Assembly (NCBI GenBank): GCA_025455505.1
Contig: JALOMK010000311.1
Location: 1-5,587, forward strand
Origin: Bacteroidales bacterium
Lineage (GTDB): Bacteria; Bacteroidota; Bacteroidia; Bacteroidales; VadinHA17
Reading direction: 5' to 3'
Length of the DNA stretch: 5,587 nucleotides
In this document: in pieces, positions 1 to 5,568 of the stretch
How the letters are laid out: every line of letters starts with the position of its first letter
Position numbering within the stretch: the first letter of the stretch is position 1
Program-made: the position numbers and the translations under genes
Notes under the pieces: generated by a model
Told to the model about the DNA's origin: nothing
Seen by the model: the letters and a program-made list of their open reading frames with translations, nothing else
Database searches by the model: none

Positions 1-1
1 G

Positions 2-493
2 CCTCTGAAAAAGGGCATAAAGATATATGTCCTCAATATAGACCCCGTTGTAGCAGGGGAATTCGGAACCGTAGTTGACAAACCCGAAGATGCCGATTTT
101 GCAATAATAAGGCTCCGTGCCCCCAGGCAGCCCCTCAGGGGTGCAGGTCCGCTTGGGTTATTGTTCAGCAGCGGCGATCTTGACTTCAAGGGTAAGGAGA
201 AGGAAGAAATCCTTGAACTCCTCTCAAAGGTGCCTTCAATTGTTGACATATATCTCGACAGGCCCGCAGTGATTCCTGAGATAGCTTCGGCAAGCAGGGG
301 ACTGCTTGCGGACTTCGGGGCAAGGGACAAGGCAATACTCGACATAGTATTCGGAGATTTCAGGCCGGGAGGGAAACTTCCGGTGGAGTTGCCTTCCTCA
401 ATGAAGGCTGTGGAGGAACAGAAGGAGGATCTTCCCTATGACTCTGAGAATCCTCTGTTCGGTTTCGGTTTCGGACTGACATACGTGAACTGA
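2..493 (+). CDS. Glycoside hydrolase family 3 protein, C-terminal part (5' end outside window)
   Basis: The frame is open from base 2 to the TGA at 491-493, giving 163 residues of a protein whose start lies outside the window. It matches the C-terminal alpha/beta sandwich domain of family 3 glycoside hydrolases (beta-glucosidase/beta-xylosidase type). Visible features are the strand 'VDIYLDRPAVIPEI', the segment 'GARDKAILDIVFGDFRPGGK' leading into GKLPVELP (about residues 124-131 of the fragment), and the closing FGFGFGLTY (153-161). In this family that domain helps form the active site and often carries the acid/base residue. The nucleophile Asp lies in the missing N-terminal barrel. The protein stops right after the FGxGLTY motif, so the fibronectin-III-like tail found in many GH3 enzymes is absent. 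Substrate and localisation cannot be judged from this fragment. Its stop lies 7 nt from the stop of the convergent transporter gene. Family assignment is confident; activity is not. Confidence 0.88.
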   Translation, partial: PLKKGIKIYVLNIDPVVAGEFGTVVDKPEDADFAIIRLRAPRQPLRGAGPLGLLFSSGDLDFKGKEKEEILELLSKVPSIVDIYLDRPAVIPEIASASRGLLADFGARDKAILDIVFGDFRPGGKLPVELPSSMKAVEEQKEDLPYDSENPLFGFGFGLTYVN

Positions 494-500
494 GCTCCTT

Positions 501-1691
501 TCACTGGCTGAGCAGCCTGATACGGGGAACCATAAGCGTTATTCCAAGGCCGAAGATGCCTATTACGGCGAAGGAGTATCTAAGGCCGAAAGCCTGCGAT
601 ATATAGCCTATCATGGGAGGCCCCATCAGGAAGCCAAGGAAACTCACGCTTGCCACTGTTGCAAGGGCAATACCCGGTGGGACTTTGTTTTGACGCCCCG
701 CGGCGCTGTACACCGAAGGCACAACACTTGATACCCCAAGGCCCACTATCATGAAAGCAATTGTGGCAGTAACGAGGTTTGGGAATAAAACAGCAAGGTA
801 TAGGCCGCCCGAGATCATCACACCGCAGATCCGGAGAAGCTTCTGCCGGCCGATCATCATTGTAACCCTGTCGGCCATGAAGCGGCCCGAGGCCATCATC
901 ACCATGAAGGAAGTGTAACCAAGAATCACTAACGAAGCAGGCGCCTTGACTACATCCTTGAAGTAGATCCCGCTCCAGTCGAACATGGCGCCTTCGCTAG
1001 CCATGCTGCAGAAGGCTATAAGCCCGAGTCCCATGAGGTTCCTGTCAGGCATGCTGAAAAACTTTTTCTTTTGTGATTCCCTTACGGAAGGCTGTTTCAC
1101 CTCCATGATATACCTGCGGTTGAACAGTATTACGCCGCAAACAAGGATTATCACTGTTACAAAGTGCCAGAGGGGGATTATCTTCAGATTGATCATAATC
1201 AGGCCGATGAGAGCCCCTGTAAATCCGGCAAGGCTCCAGCCTCCGTGAAAGGAAGCCATTATCGGCCGGTGATACAGCTTTTCCGCGGCAACACCCTGTG
1301 TATTTATCGAGATATTGCACATATTCCCGGCTATTCCGAACAGGAAGAGGGCAACTGCAAGCTGCCAGCCCCTGGAAGCAAGGCCTATATTGGCAAGACA
1401 AAGCGCATAAAGAGGGAGAGCCAGAAGCACGATCCTGCGGCTTCCGAATCGTGTAACAAGCCTGCCTGACACTGTCATCATAAGAAACTGGGCAACAGGC
1501 ATTGCAAAAAGGATGGTCCCGAAGACAGCATCGTTCAGGTGAAGCTTTGTCTTTATATCGGGGATCCTGCTTGCCCAGGAGGCAAACATAAGTCCCATGC
1601 TGAAATAGAGCAAGGTAACAGTTATCCTTATCCTCCCCCTCTGAGCGCCATGCCCGTCCGGGTCAATTTCAGGTTTATCAGGCCGGTCCAT
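501..1691 (-). CDS. Major facilitator superfamily transporter, YbjJ/MosC-like
   Basis: This encodes a 396-residue inner-membrane protein of normal MFS length with about 12 hydrophobic segments, after a short charged and hydrophilic N-terminus (residues 1-22). The subgroup is indicated by ASWASRIPDIK in the first helix-loop (37-47), the MFS motif A-like GRLVTRFGSRR (76-86), NISINTQGVAAEK (126-138), MASFHGGWSLAG (145-156) and EGAMFDWSGIYF (233-244). These resemble E. coli YbjJ and rhizobial MosC. A second motif A-like segment, GRFMADRV, begins the second half at 269. A basic cytoplasmic loop containing KKK (208-210) separates the two six-helix halves. Transported substrates in this subgroup are poorly defined; sugar-like or small organic compounds are possible, but none can be named from sequence. 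The ATG at 1689-1691 has no clear Shine-Dalgarno sequence and lies only 16 nt past the T-tract of the terminator of the upstream nitric oxide reductase gene, so co-transcription with that gene is probably limited. Confidence 0.9.
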   Translation of the reverse strand: MDRPDKPEIDPDGHGAQRGRIRITVTLLYFSMGLMFASWASRIPDIKTKLHLNDAVFGTILFAMPVAQFLMMTVSGRLVTRFGSRRIVLLALPLYALCLANIGLASRGWQLAVALFLFGIAGNMCNISINTQGVAAEKLYHRPIMASFHGGWSLAGFTGALIGLIMINLKIIPLWHFVTVIILVCGVILFNRRYIMEVKQPSVRESQKKKFFSMPDRNLMGLGLIAFCSMASEGAMFDWSGIYFKDVVKAPASLVILGYTSFMVMMASGRFMADRVTMMIGRQKLLRICGVMISGGLYLAVLFPNLVTATIAFMIVGLGVSSVVPSVYSAAGRQNKVPPGIALATVASVSFLGFLMGPPMIGYISQAFGLRYSFAVIGIFGLGITLMVPRIRLLSQ

Positions 1692-1707
1692 TTATAGCAC
1701 ATAAAGG

Positions 1708-1747
1708 AAAAAAAGCGTCCTGAAGGCAAAATTAGCCAACAGGACGC
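1708..1747 (-). terminator. Intrinsic terminator of the nitric oxide reductase gene
   Basis: Read on the minus strand, an 8-bp perfect stem GCGTCCTG/CAGGACGC (plus-strand arms 1715-1722 and 1740-1747) encloses a 17-nt loop and is followed at once by seven T residues (plus-strand A run 1708-1714). The loop can form an inner 3-bp stem, GGC/GCC (1725-1727 with 1735-1737). The structure starts 22 nt past the reductase stop codon, the usual place for a rho-independent terminator. It also lies immediately in front of the transporter start codon, so readthrough would be needed for co-transcription. Confidence 0.85.
1727..1734 (-). promoter_or_regulatory. Candidate Bacteroidetes -7 element for the transporter gene
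   Basis: The minus strand reads TAATTTTG, an exact match to the Bacteroidetes -7 consensus TAnnTTTG, inside the loop of the terminator hairpin. It is 35 nt upstream of the transporter ATG. The best -33 candidate (TTCA, 17 nt further upstream) matches the TTTG consensus poorly. An 8-mer with six fixed bases in AT-rich DNA can occur by chance, so the support is position plus consensus only. Confidence 0.35.
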
Positions 1748-1769
1748 ACATTGAACTATGATTAATGAA

Positions 1770-4016
1770 TTATTTCTTCTTCAGGCTCCATCCTCCGGCA
1801 AGTCCGAAGATGAACCAGGCCAGGGCCACTGTTCCTGCGGTGAATATTGTGTCACCGATTATCCTCAGCCACTTGAATGTGACTATATGAGGCTGCTGCA
1901 TGAACTCGGCTGACCTTGCAAACCAGAGACCTTCCCTGACGCTTGCAACTGTCTGTGCCAGACCAACGGGGAGAACGCTTATAAGCACCATGGCTGCAAG
2001 TCCTATGTTAATGCTCCAGAATGCAAATTTCACCCATTTCTCATTCCATACCGACTCCTTGTCCATGTCGCGCAGCACGAAAAGCATCAGGCCGATTCCC
2101 AGCATTCCATATACTCCGAAAAGTGCAGTATGACCGTGAACGGGAGTTGTGTTGAGTCCCTGCATGTAGTAAAGTGCAATCGGAGGGTTGATGAGGAATC
2201 CGAAGATACCACCGGCACCCACCAGGTTCCAGAATGCAACTGCAATGAAGCTGTATATCGGCCATTTATAGGCCTTTATCCAATCATTGCTCCTCGAAAG
2301 CTTCAGGTTATCCCATGCTTCAAAGCCCAGTAAAACCAGTGGAACGACCTCAAGTGCGCTGAAAGTTGCGCCAAGGGCAAGGACAACCGTTGGCGTCCCT
2401 GTAAAATAAAGGTGATGGAAAGTTCCAAGAATTCCTCCTGAAAGGAATACTATCGTCGAAAAGAGAACTGCAGTGGTTGCTGTTGCTGCCCTCACTATTT
2501 TCATCCTGACAAAAAGGAAGGCTGTCACCACTGCGGCAAATACCTCGAAGAAGCCCTCAACCCAGAGATGTACAACCCACCAGCGCCAGTATTCGGCAAT
2601 AGCAAGGTTTGTCTGGCGCCCCCACATGAGTCCGGCACCGTAAAATGCTGCAATTGCAACAGTGGAGATCAGGAAGAGTATCAGTAGGTTCCTGCTTTCG
2701 GACTTCTGCTTCAGGGCCGGCCATATTGCCCTGCCCATAAGCAGGAGCCAGATCACCAGCCCGACAAAGAGAAAGAGCTGCCAGAAACGGCCAAGGTCAA
2801 CATACTCATAACCCTGGTGCCCTAACCAGAAGTTCCCGACAAGACCAAGCTTCTGCATGACACCCATCCACTGGCCTGCCAGTGAGCCCAGCACTATTAA
2901 AAGCAGGGCACCGAACAGAAAGTTAACACCCAGTTTCTGGTATTTGGGTTCAACACCTGAAATTGCAGGAGCATAATAAAGTCCTGTGGCAAGCCATGAT
3001 GTGGCTATCCAGAATATTGCAATCTGAATATGCCATGTGCGTGATATTGAATAGGGCAGGAATTTCGCAAGCGGAATTCCATAGAGGGACTGGCCTTCCA
3101 CTGTATAGTGCGCTGTGATCACTCCCATGATTACCTGTACAAGCAGGAGAGCCGAAACTATCCAGAAATACTTGAGGATTGCTTTCTGTGACGGTGTCTG
3201 TATCTCATTCTTCAGCGGAAATGATACCGGCATTGTCTCATGGATCTCCTCATCCCTGCGCTTCGCGTAAAACCACGACATCAGTCCGATTCCTGCTATG
3301 AGCATAATGACGCTGAAGCCTGTCCACAAAAGCAAGGCTCCCGTAGGCCTGTTATTTACAAGGTCTTCTGCAGGCCAGTTGTTTGTATATGTTATATCCT
3401 GCCCGGGGCGTTCTGTTACGCAGGCCCATGATATCCAGAAAAAGAAGGCGTTAAGCTGCCGCACTCTTTCAGGGTCCTTAAGTGAGTTTTCAGGAATGCT
3501 GTATGCATCTCTTTCAGCATCCCTTGCGGGATCATCGGTAAAAAGGCCTCCGTAGTAAAGGCTGTTTGCGGCAATTGCCCCAGCCCTTAGCTCCGAAACT
3601 GTTATAGTATTCGAGGCAGCATCAAATGTATTTCTCCTGAGATCCTTCTGCAGAGTTACCTTAAGAGCCGCCTGTCTTTCCTCACTAAGGTTCCCGAAAG
3701 AGGTTCCGTCATTTGTGAGTGCAAGCCTTTCAAGAATGTATAAGGCTTCCCTGTGAAGCCAGTCGGCACTCCAGTCAGGAGCCTGGTATGCACCGTGGCC
3801 CCAGACGGTTCCCATCTCCTGGCCGCCCATCGATTGCCATACGTTCTGGCCATCCTTAATGTCCTGACCGGTAAAGAGAACAGTACCGCTGCTTGTTACA
3901 ACCTTGTCTGGAATGGGAGGAGCCTGCCTGTATATCTCCCTCCCGTAATAGAGCAATACTGCAAATGACACTGTCATTACAGTAATAAATCCAATCCATA
4001 ATTTTCTAGTTTTCAT
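1770..4016 (-). CDS. norZ: Quinol-dependent nitric oxide reductase (qNOR), single subunit
   Basis: This 748-residue membrane enzyme is a member of the heme-copper oxidase superfamily that reduces two NO to N2O with electrons from the quinol pool. An N-terminal helix (about 7-24) is followed by an extracytoplasmic domain (about 30-220) with the family pattern GQNVWQSMGGQEMGTVWGHG (56-75). That domain has no CxxCH heme c motif, which separates qNOR from cytochrome c-dependent NorCB. About 13 further helices follow. Ligands visible by position are H329 and H629 for low-spin heme b, H627 for heme b3, and H483, H534 and H535 for FeB. The glutamates that distinguish NO reductases from oxidases are present at E487, E491 (HLWVEGFFEV) and E556. 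No oxidase-type Tyr-His crosslink motif is seen. Length is typical for qNOR. The ATG at 4014-4016 has an AT-rich upstream region without a Shine-Dalgarno sequence. No other denitrification gene is in the window, so a role in NO detoxification is more likely than full denitrification. The gene is also called norB in many annotations. Confidence 0.96.
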   Translation of the reverse strand: MKTRKLWIGFITVMTVSFAVLLYYGREIYRQAPPIPDKVVTSSGTVLFTGQDIKDGQNVWQSMGGQEMGTVWGHGAYQAPDWSADWLHREALYILERLALTNDGTSFGNLSEERQAALKVTLQKDLRRNTFDAASNTITVSELRAGAIAANSLYYGGLFTDDPARDAERDAYSIPENSLKDPERVRQLNAFFFWISWACVTERPGQDITYTNNWPAEDLVNNRPTGALLLWTGFSVIMLIAGIGLMSWFYAKRRDEEIHETMPVSFPLKNEIQTPSQKAILKYFWIVSALLLVQVIMGVITAHYTVEGQSLYGIPLAKFLPYSISRTWHIQIAIFWIATSWLATGLYYAPAISGVEPKYQKLGVNFLFGALLLIVLGSLAGQWMGVMQKLGLVGNFWLGHQGYEYVDLGRFWQLFLFVGLVIWLLLMGRAIWPALKQKSESRNLLILFLISTVAIAAFYGAGLMWGRQTNLAIAEYWRWWVVHLWVEGFFEVFAAVVTAFLFVRMKIVRAATATTAVLFSTIVFLSGGILGTFHHLYFTGTPTVVLALGATFSALEVVPLVLLGFEAWDNLKLSRSNDWIKAYKWPIYSFIAVAFWNLVGAGGIFGFLINPPIALYYMQGLNTTPVHGHTALFGVYGMLGIGLMLFVLRDMDKESVWNEKWVKFAFWSINIGLAAMVLISVLPVGLAQTVASVREGLWFARSAEFMQQPHIVTFKWLRIIGDTIFTAGTVALAWFIFGLAGGWSLKKK

Positions 4017-4098
4017 TGTCAGATTGATTTGTTAATATTCAGCTTATTCAAATAATTATAATGTTTACACCCCGATTGAGCCGGACTGTTTATACTGC

Positions 4099-4111
4099 TG
4101 TAAGATTTACA
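4099..4111. repeat. 13-bp inverted repeat TGTAA-GAT-TTACA
   Basis: The arms TGTAA (4099-4103) and TTACA (4107-4111) are perfect reverse complements around a 3-nt centre. The spacing and half-site size suit a dimeric regulator. It lies between norZ and its candidate -7 element, within the predicted norZ leader. Related TTTACA-like sequences occur at 4064-4069 and, as TTTATA, at 4089-4094. The binding protein is unknown. Confidence 0.4.
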
Positions 4112-4139
4112 ACCAGAATTCCTGTTCAGGTTTATGCTG

Positions 4140-4147
4140 CAAATATA
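4140..4147 (-). promoter_or_regulatory. Candidate -7 element for norZ
   Basis: The minus strand reads TATATTTG, an exact match to the Bacteroidetes -7 consensus TAnnTTTG. It is the only such match on the minus strand between the two divergent genes. No TTTG-like -33 element is seen at the usual 17-23 nt further upstream, which may point to activator dependence or to a chance match. It overlaps the AT-rich inverted repeat at 4144-4165, so a protein bound there would be placed to affect norZ transcription. Confidence 0.4.
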
Positions 4148-4165
4148 TAATATTTTTATTATATA
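4144..4165. repeat. AT-only inverted repeat with 9-bp arms
   Basis: The arms TATATAATA (4144-4152) and TATTATATA (4157-4165) are perfect reverse complements separated by TTTT. The repeat overlaps the candidate norZ -7 element and ends where the next dyad begins. It is a candidate operator or an easily melted promoter element. Because it is made only of A and T in an AT-rich stretch, some of its symmetry could be chance. Confidence 0.4.
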
Positions 4166-4180
4166 AGACTATATGGTCTT
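4165..4180. repeat. 16-bp imperfect palindrome AAGAC-N6-GTCTT
   Basis: AAGACTATATGGTCTT is palindromic at 14 of 16 positions; only positions 6 and 11 do not pair. The arms AAGAC and GTCTT contain G and C in an otherwise AT-rich region, which makes chance symmetry less likely than for the neighbouring repeat. It sits just upstream of the candidate -7 element of the rightward operon, a suitable place for a regulator site. Three more T follow it, but the stem is too short and weak to call a terminator. Confidence 0.45.
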
Positions 4181-4190
4181 TTTGTATTAT

Positions 4191-4198
4191 TATTTTTG
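4191..4198 (+). promoter_or_regulatory. Candidate -7 element for the hemerythrin-regulator operon
   Basis: TATTTTTG matches the Bacteroidetes -7 consensus TAnnTTTG exactly. It is 37 nt upstream of the preferred ATG at 4236 and would give a leader of about 30 nt. A near match, TCTTTTTG, lies at 4177-4184. No clear TTTG -33 element lies at the usual distance. If this promoter is used, the ATG at 4173 would be outside the transcript. Confidence 0.4.
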
Positions 4199-4235
4199 TG
4201 TGATTTTTTATCAGGAAATAATATCGGGGTCCCAC

Positions 4236-4994
4236 ATGAACAATTTTGCGACTGCCGCATTAATAATAAACATGTCAGAAATGAATATTACAGGCAGGTC
4301 TTTTTTAAGACCCGAAATGAAGGTTGCGGAATTAGTGGGAGAAAATCCCTCTCTGCTTCTTCTGCTCGAACATTTCGGGATTAGGGAAGCCCTCAATGAA
4401 AACAGCGTACGGGATATCTGTACAATCAGCAACACTGACGAAAGGGTCTTCATCACAATCTGCAGCCTCTACATGGGGCACCCCCTGGATAAGCGCTATG
4501 AACTGCAGGTTTCTGATATCCCTCACCTCATTAATTACCTACGCAACAGCCATTCGTATTACAAGAATGAGAAATACCCTGAGATAACAAGCTATATCCA
4601 CTCCCTTAAGGAAAATGAGGGATCGCTTGAACTCGAAATGGTTGAAAAGTTCTTCAACGATTACTTTGCTGAAGTAATTGAGCACCTCGATTATGAGGAA
4701 AAAACAGCTTTCCCCTATTTCGATTCGGTTGCTGAAGGAAACTACGGCGCTGCCAATGAATTTTCCGCAATGGTCTACCTTGAGCACCACAGCGATATAG
4801 AGCTTAAACTCGAAGACCTTATGAATCTCCTGCTCAAGCATATAACTATCAGAAACAGCATACAATTAAGAAGGAAGCTGCTTCAATCGCTGTTCGAGCT
4901 TGAGTACGATCTGAAAGTGCACAGCATGGTAGAGGAACTTATACTAATTCCACTGGCCCGGAAAGCTGAAATGAGAAACGGCAATGCAAAATGA
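4236..4994 (+). CDS. Hemerythrin-like di-iron protein related to RIC/YtfE/ScdA, without the N-terminal Cys-Cys motif
   Basis: The product is a 252-residue protein, probably cytoplasmic. Residues 22-49 (SFLRPEMKVAELVGENPSLL onward, ending HFGI) resemble the ScdA_N/DUF542 domain, but where RIC proteins have Cys-Cys-Gly-Gly after FGI this protein has REALNENS. Residues from about 95 to 240 form a hemerythrin-like helical bundle with predicted di-iron ligands H106 (RNSH), H150 and E154 (EHLDYEE), H185 (EHHSDIE), and H229 and E233 (VHSMVEE). Their spacing (44, 35 and 44 residues between the histidines) closely follows E. coli YtfE. RIC proteins are linked to recovery of iron centres after NO and oxidative damage. 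Proteins of this Cys-less type are common in Bacteroidetes with no proven role that I know of. The ATG at 4236 is preferred over 4173, which would add 21 residues encoded by AT-rich promoter-like DNA; starts at 4272 or 4281 are also possible. A weak GGGG lies 6 nt upstream of 4236. The last 11 nt overlap the regulator gene. Confidence 0.85.
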   Translation: MNNFATAALIINMSEMNITGRSFLRPEMKVAELVGENPSLLLLLEHFGIREALNENSVRDICTISNTDERVFITICSLYMGHPLDKRYELQVSDIPHLINYLRNSHSYYKNEKYPEITSYIHSLKENEGSLELEMVEKFFNDYFAEVIEHLDYEEKTAFPYFDSVAEGNYGAANEFSAMVYLEHHSDIELKLEDLMNLLLKHITIRNSIQLRRKLLQSLFELEYDLKVHSMVEELILIPLARKAEMRNGNAK

Positions 4995-5568
4995 CATTCA
5001 GAATATCTTCATAATTGAATCCTCCGATATTCTTTTCGAAGGCATTTGCCGCATTATGCTCAGGGAAAAGGGGCAGCTAAGGATAGTCAGATATAAGGAC
5101 CTCGATAATTTCAGTCTCTGCGGGAAACAGGAGCAGGGGCTAATAATTGCAAACCTCAGCCTGGTCCAAAACAGGATCAAAAATCTCCGCAGCCTCAGGA
5201 AAATCTATTCCACTTCCAGATGGATAGGCCTGGCTTCGGCACTTGCAAGCCAGGAATTGATAAATGAGTTCGATGAAACCGTAAGGATCGACAGCAGTGA
5301 GGAAGAATTGCTCTCGAAAACAATCCGCAAGGCAGTTTCAGGGAACACCGGCGACTCAAAGACACTTTCCGAAAGGGAGACCGAAGTGCTGAAATGCCTC
5401 TCAGGCGGATTATCGAACAAGGAGATAGCCGAAGCCCTGAACATAAGCATTCATACTGTAATCAGCCATCGCAAGAACATCAGCCAGAAAACAGGCATCA
5501 GGAGCCAGTCGGGACTAGTGATCTACGCTATTTCCAGGAACATTGTTTCAATAGGAAAGAAAAGCTGA
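4984..5568 (+). CDS. LuxR/NarL-type transcriptional regulator with degenerate receiver domain
   Basis: This 194-residue DNA-binding protein has its C-terminal LuxR/GerE helix-turn-helix at about 128-185. It starts with the signature LSERETEVL (128-136), continues with GLSNKEIAEALNISIHTVISH (142-162), including the recognition helix, and ends with KTGIRSQSGLVIYAI. Residues 1-120 fit the size and strand pattern of a receiver domain, but the phosphorylation chemistry is lost. The strand GLIIANLSL carries N57 where response regulators have the phospho-acceptor Asp, the usual acidic pair after the first strand reads ESSD, and the conserved Lys before the C-terminal part appears replaced in VRIDSS. 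Control by a histidine kinase is therefore unlikely, and a ligand or protein partner is more plausible. The ATG at 4984 overlaps the hemerythrin-like gene by 11 nt, so translation is probably coupled. Likely targets, by inference, are its own operon and divergent norZ. I see no terminator in the 19 bases left after the stop. Confidence 0.88.
   Translation: MQNDIQNIFIIESSDILFEGICRIMLREKGQLRIVRYKDLDNFSLCGKQEQGLIIANLSLVQNRIKNLRSLRKIYSTSRWIGLASALASQELINEFDETVRIDSSEEELLSKTIRKAVSGNTGDSKTLSERETEVLKCLSGGLSNKEIAEALNISIHTVISHRKNISQKTGIRSQSGLVIYAISRNIVSIGKKS

Larger units (their letters stand above)
4017..4235. promoter_or_regulatory. Divergent control region between norZ and the hemerythrin-regulator operon
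   Basis: This 219-nt non-coding stretch separates two divergently transcribed units and must hold both promoters. The half near norZ (4017-4140) has mixed composition and would form a leader of roughly 115-120 nt on the norZ transcript if the candidate -7 element at 4140-4147 is used. The half near the hemerythrin gene (4141-4220) is very AT-rich. It contains three inverted repeats and two matches to TAnnTTTG facing opposite ways, each listed separately. I saw no convincing match to the FNR/DNR box TTGATnnnnATCAA; TTGAT at 4024-4028 is only a half-site. Confidence 0.75.

Noticed and set aside
504..519. Small inverted repeat GGCTG-AG-CAGCC just past the GH3 stop, considered as a convergent terminator
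   Set aside because: The loop is too short for the full stem, no T-run follows on either strand, and the sequence is coding for the C-terminus of the transporter.
985..1469. Open frames on both strands within the transporter gene (985-1248 and 1164-1469 plus, 1045-1401 minus)
   Set aside because: They lie wholly within the well-supported transporter gene, resemble no family, and have the composition of out-of-frame translation.
3405..3425. Possible heme c motif in the extracytoplasmic domain of the NO reductase (Cys near residue 199)
   Set aside because: There is a single Cys in WACVTERPG and no CxxCH, which agrees with a quinol-dependent rather than cytochrome c-dependent enzyme.
4024..4037. 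TTGATTTGTTAATA considered as an FNR/DNR-type box for NO or oxygen control of norZ
   Set aside because: Only one half-site (TTGAT) matches; the other half is TAATA rather than ATCAA, so symmetry is poor.
4539..4865. A 108-codon open frame on the minus strand opposite the hemerythrin-like gene
   Set aside because: The plus-strand frame carries a complete di-iron ligand set; the antisense product has no recognisable motif and no promoter-like context.
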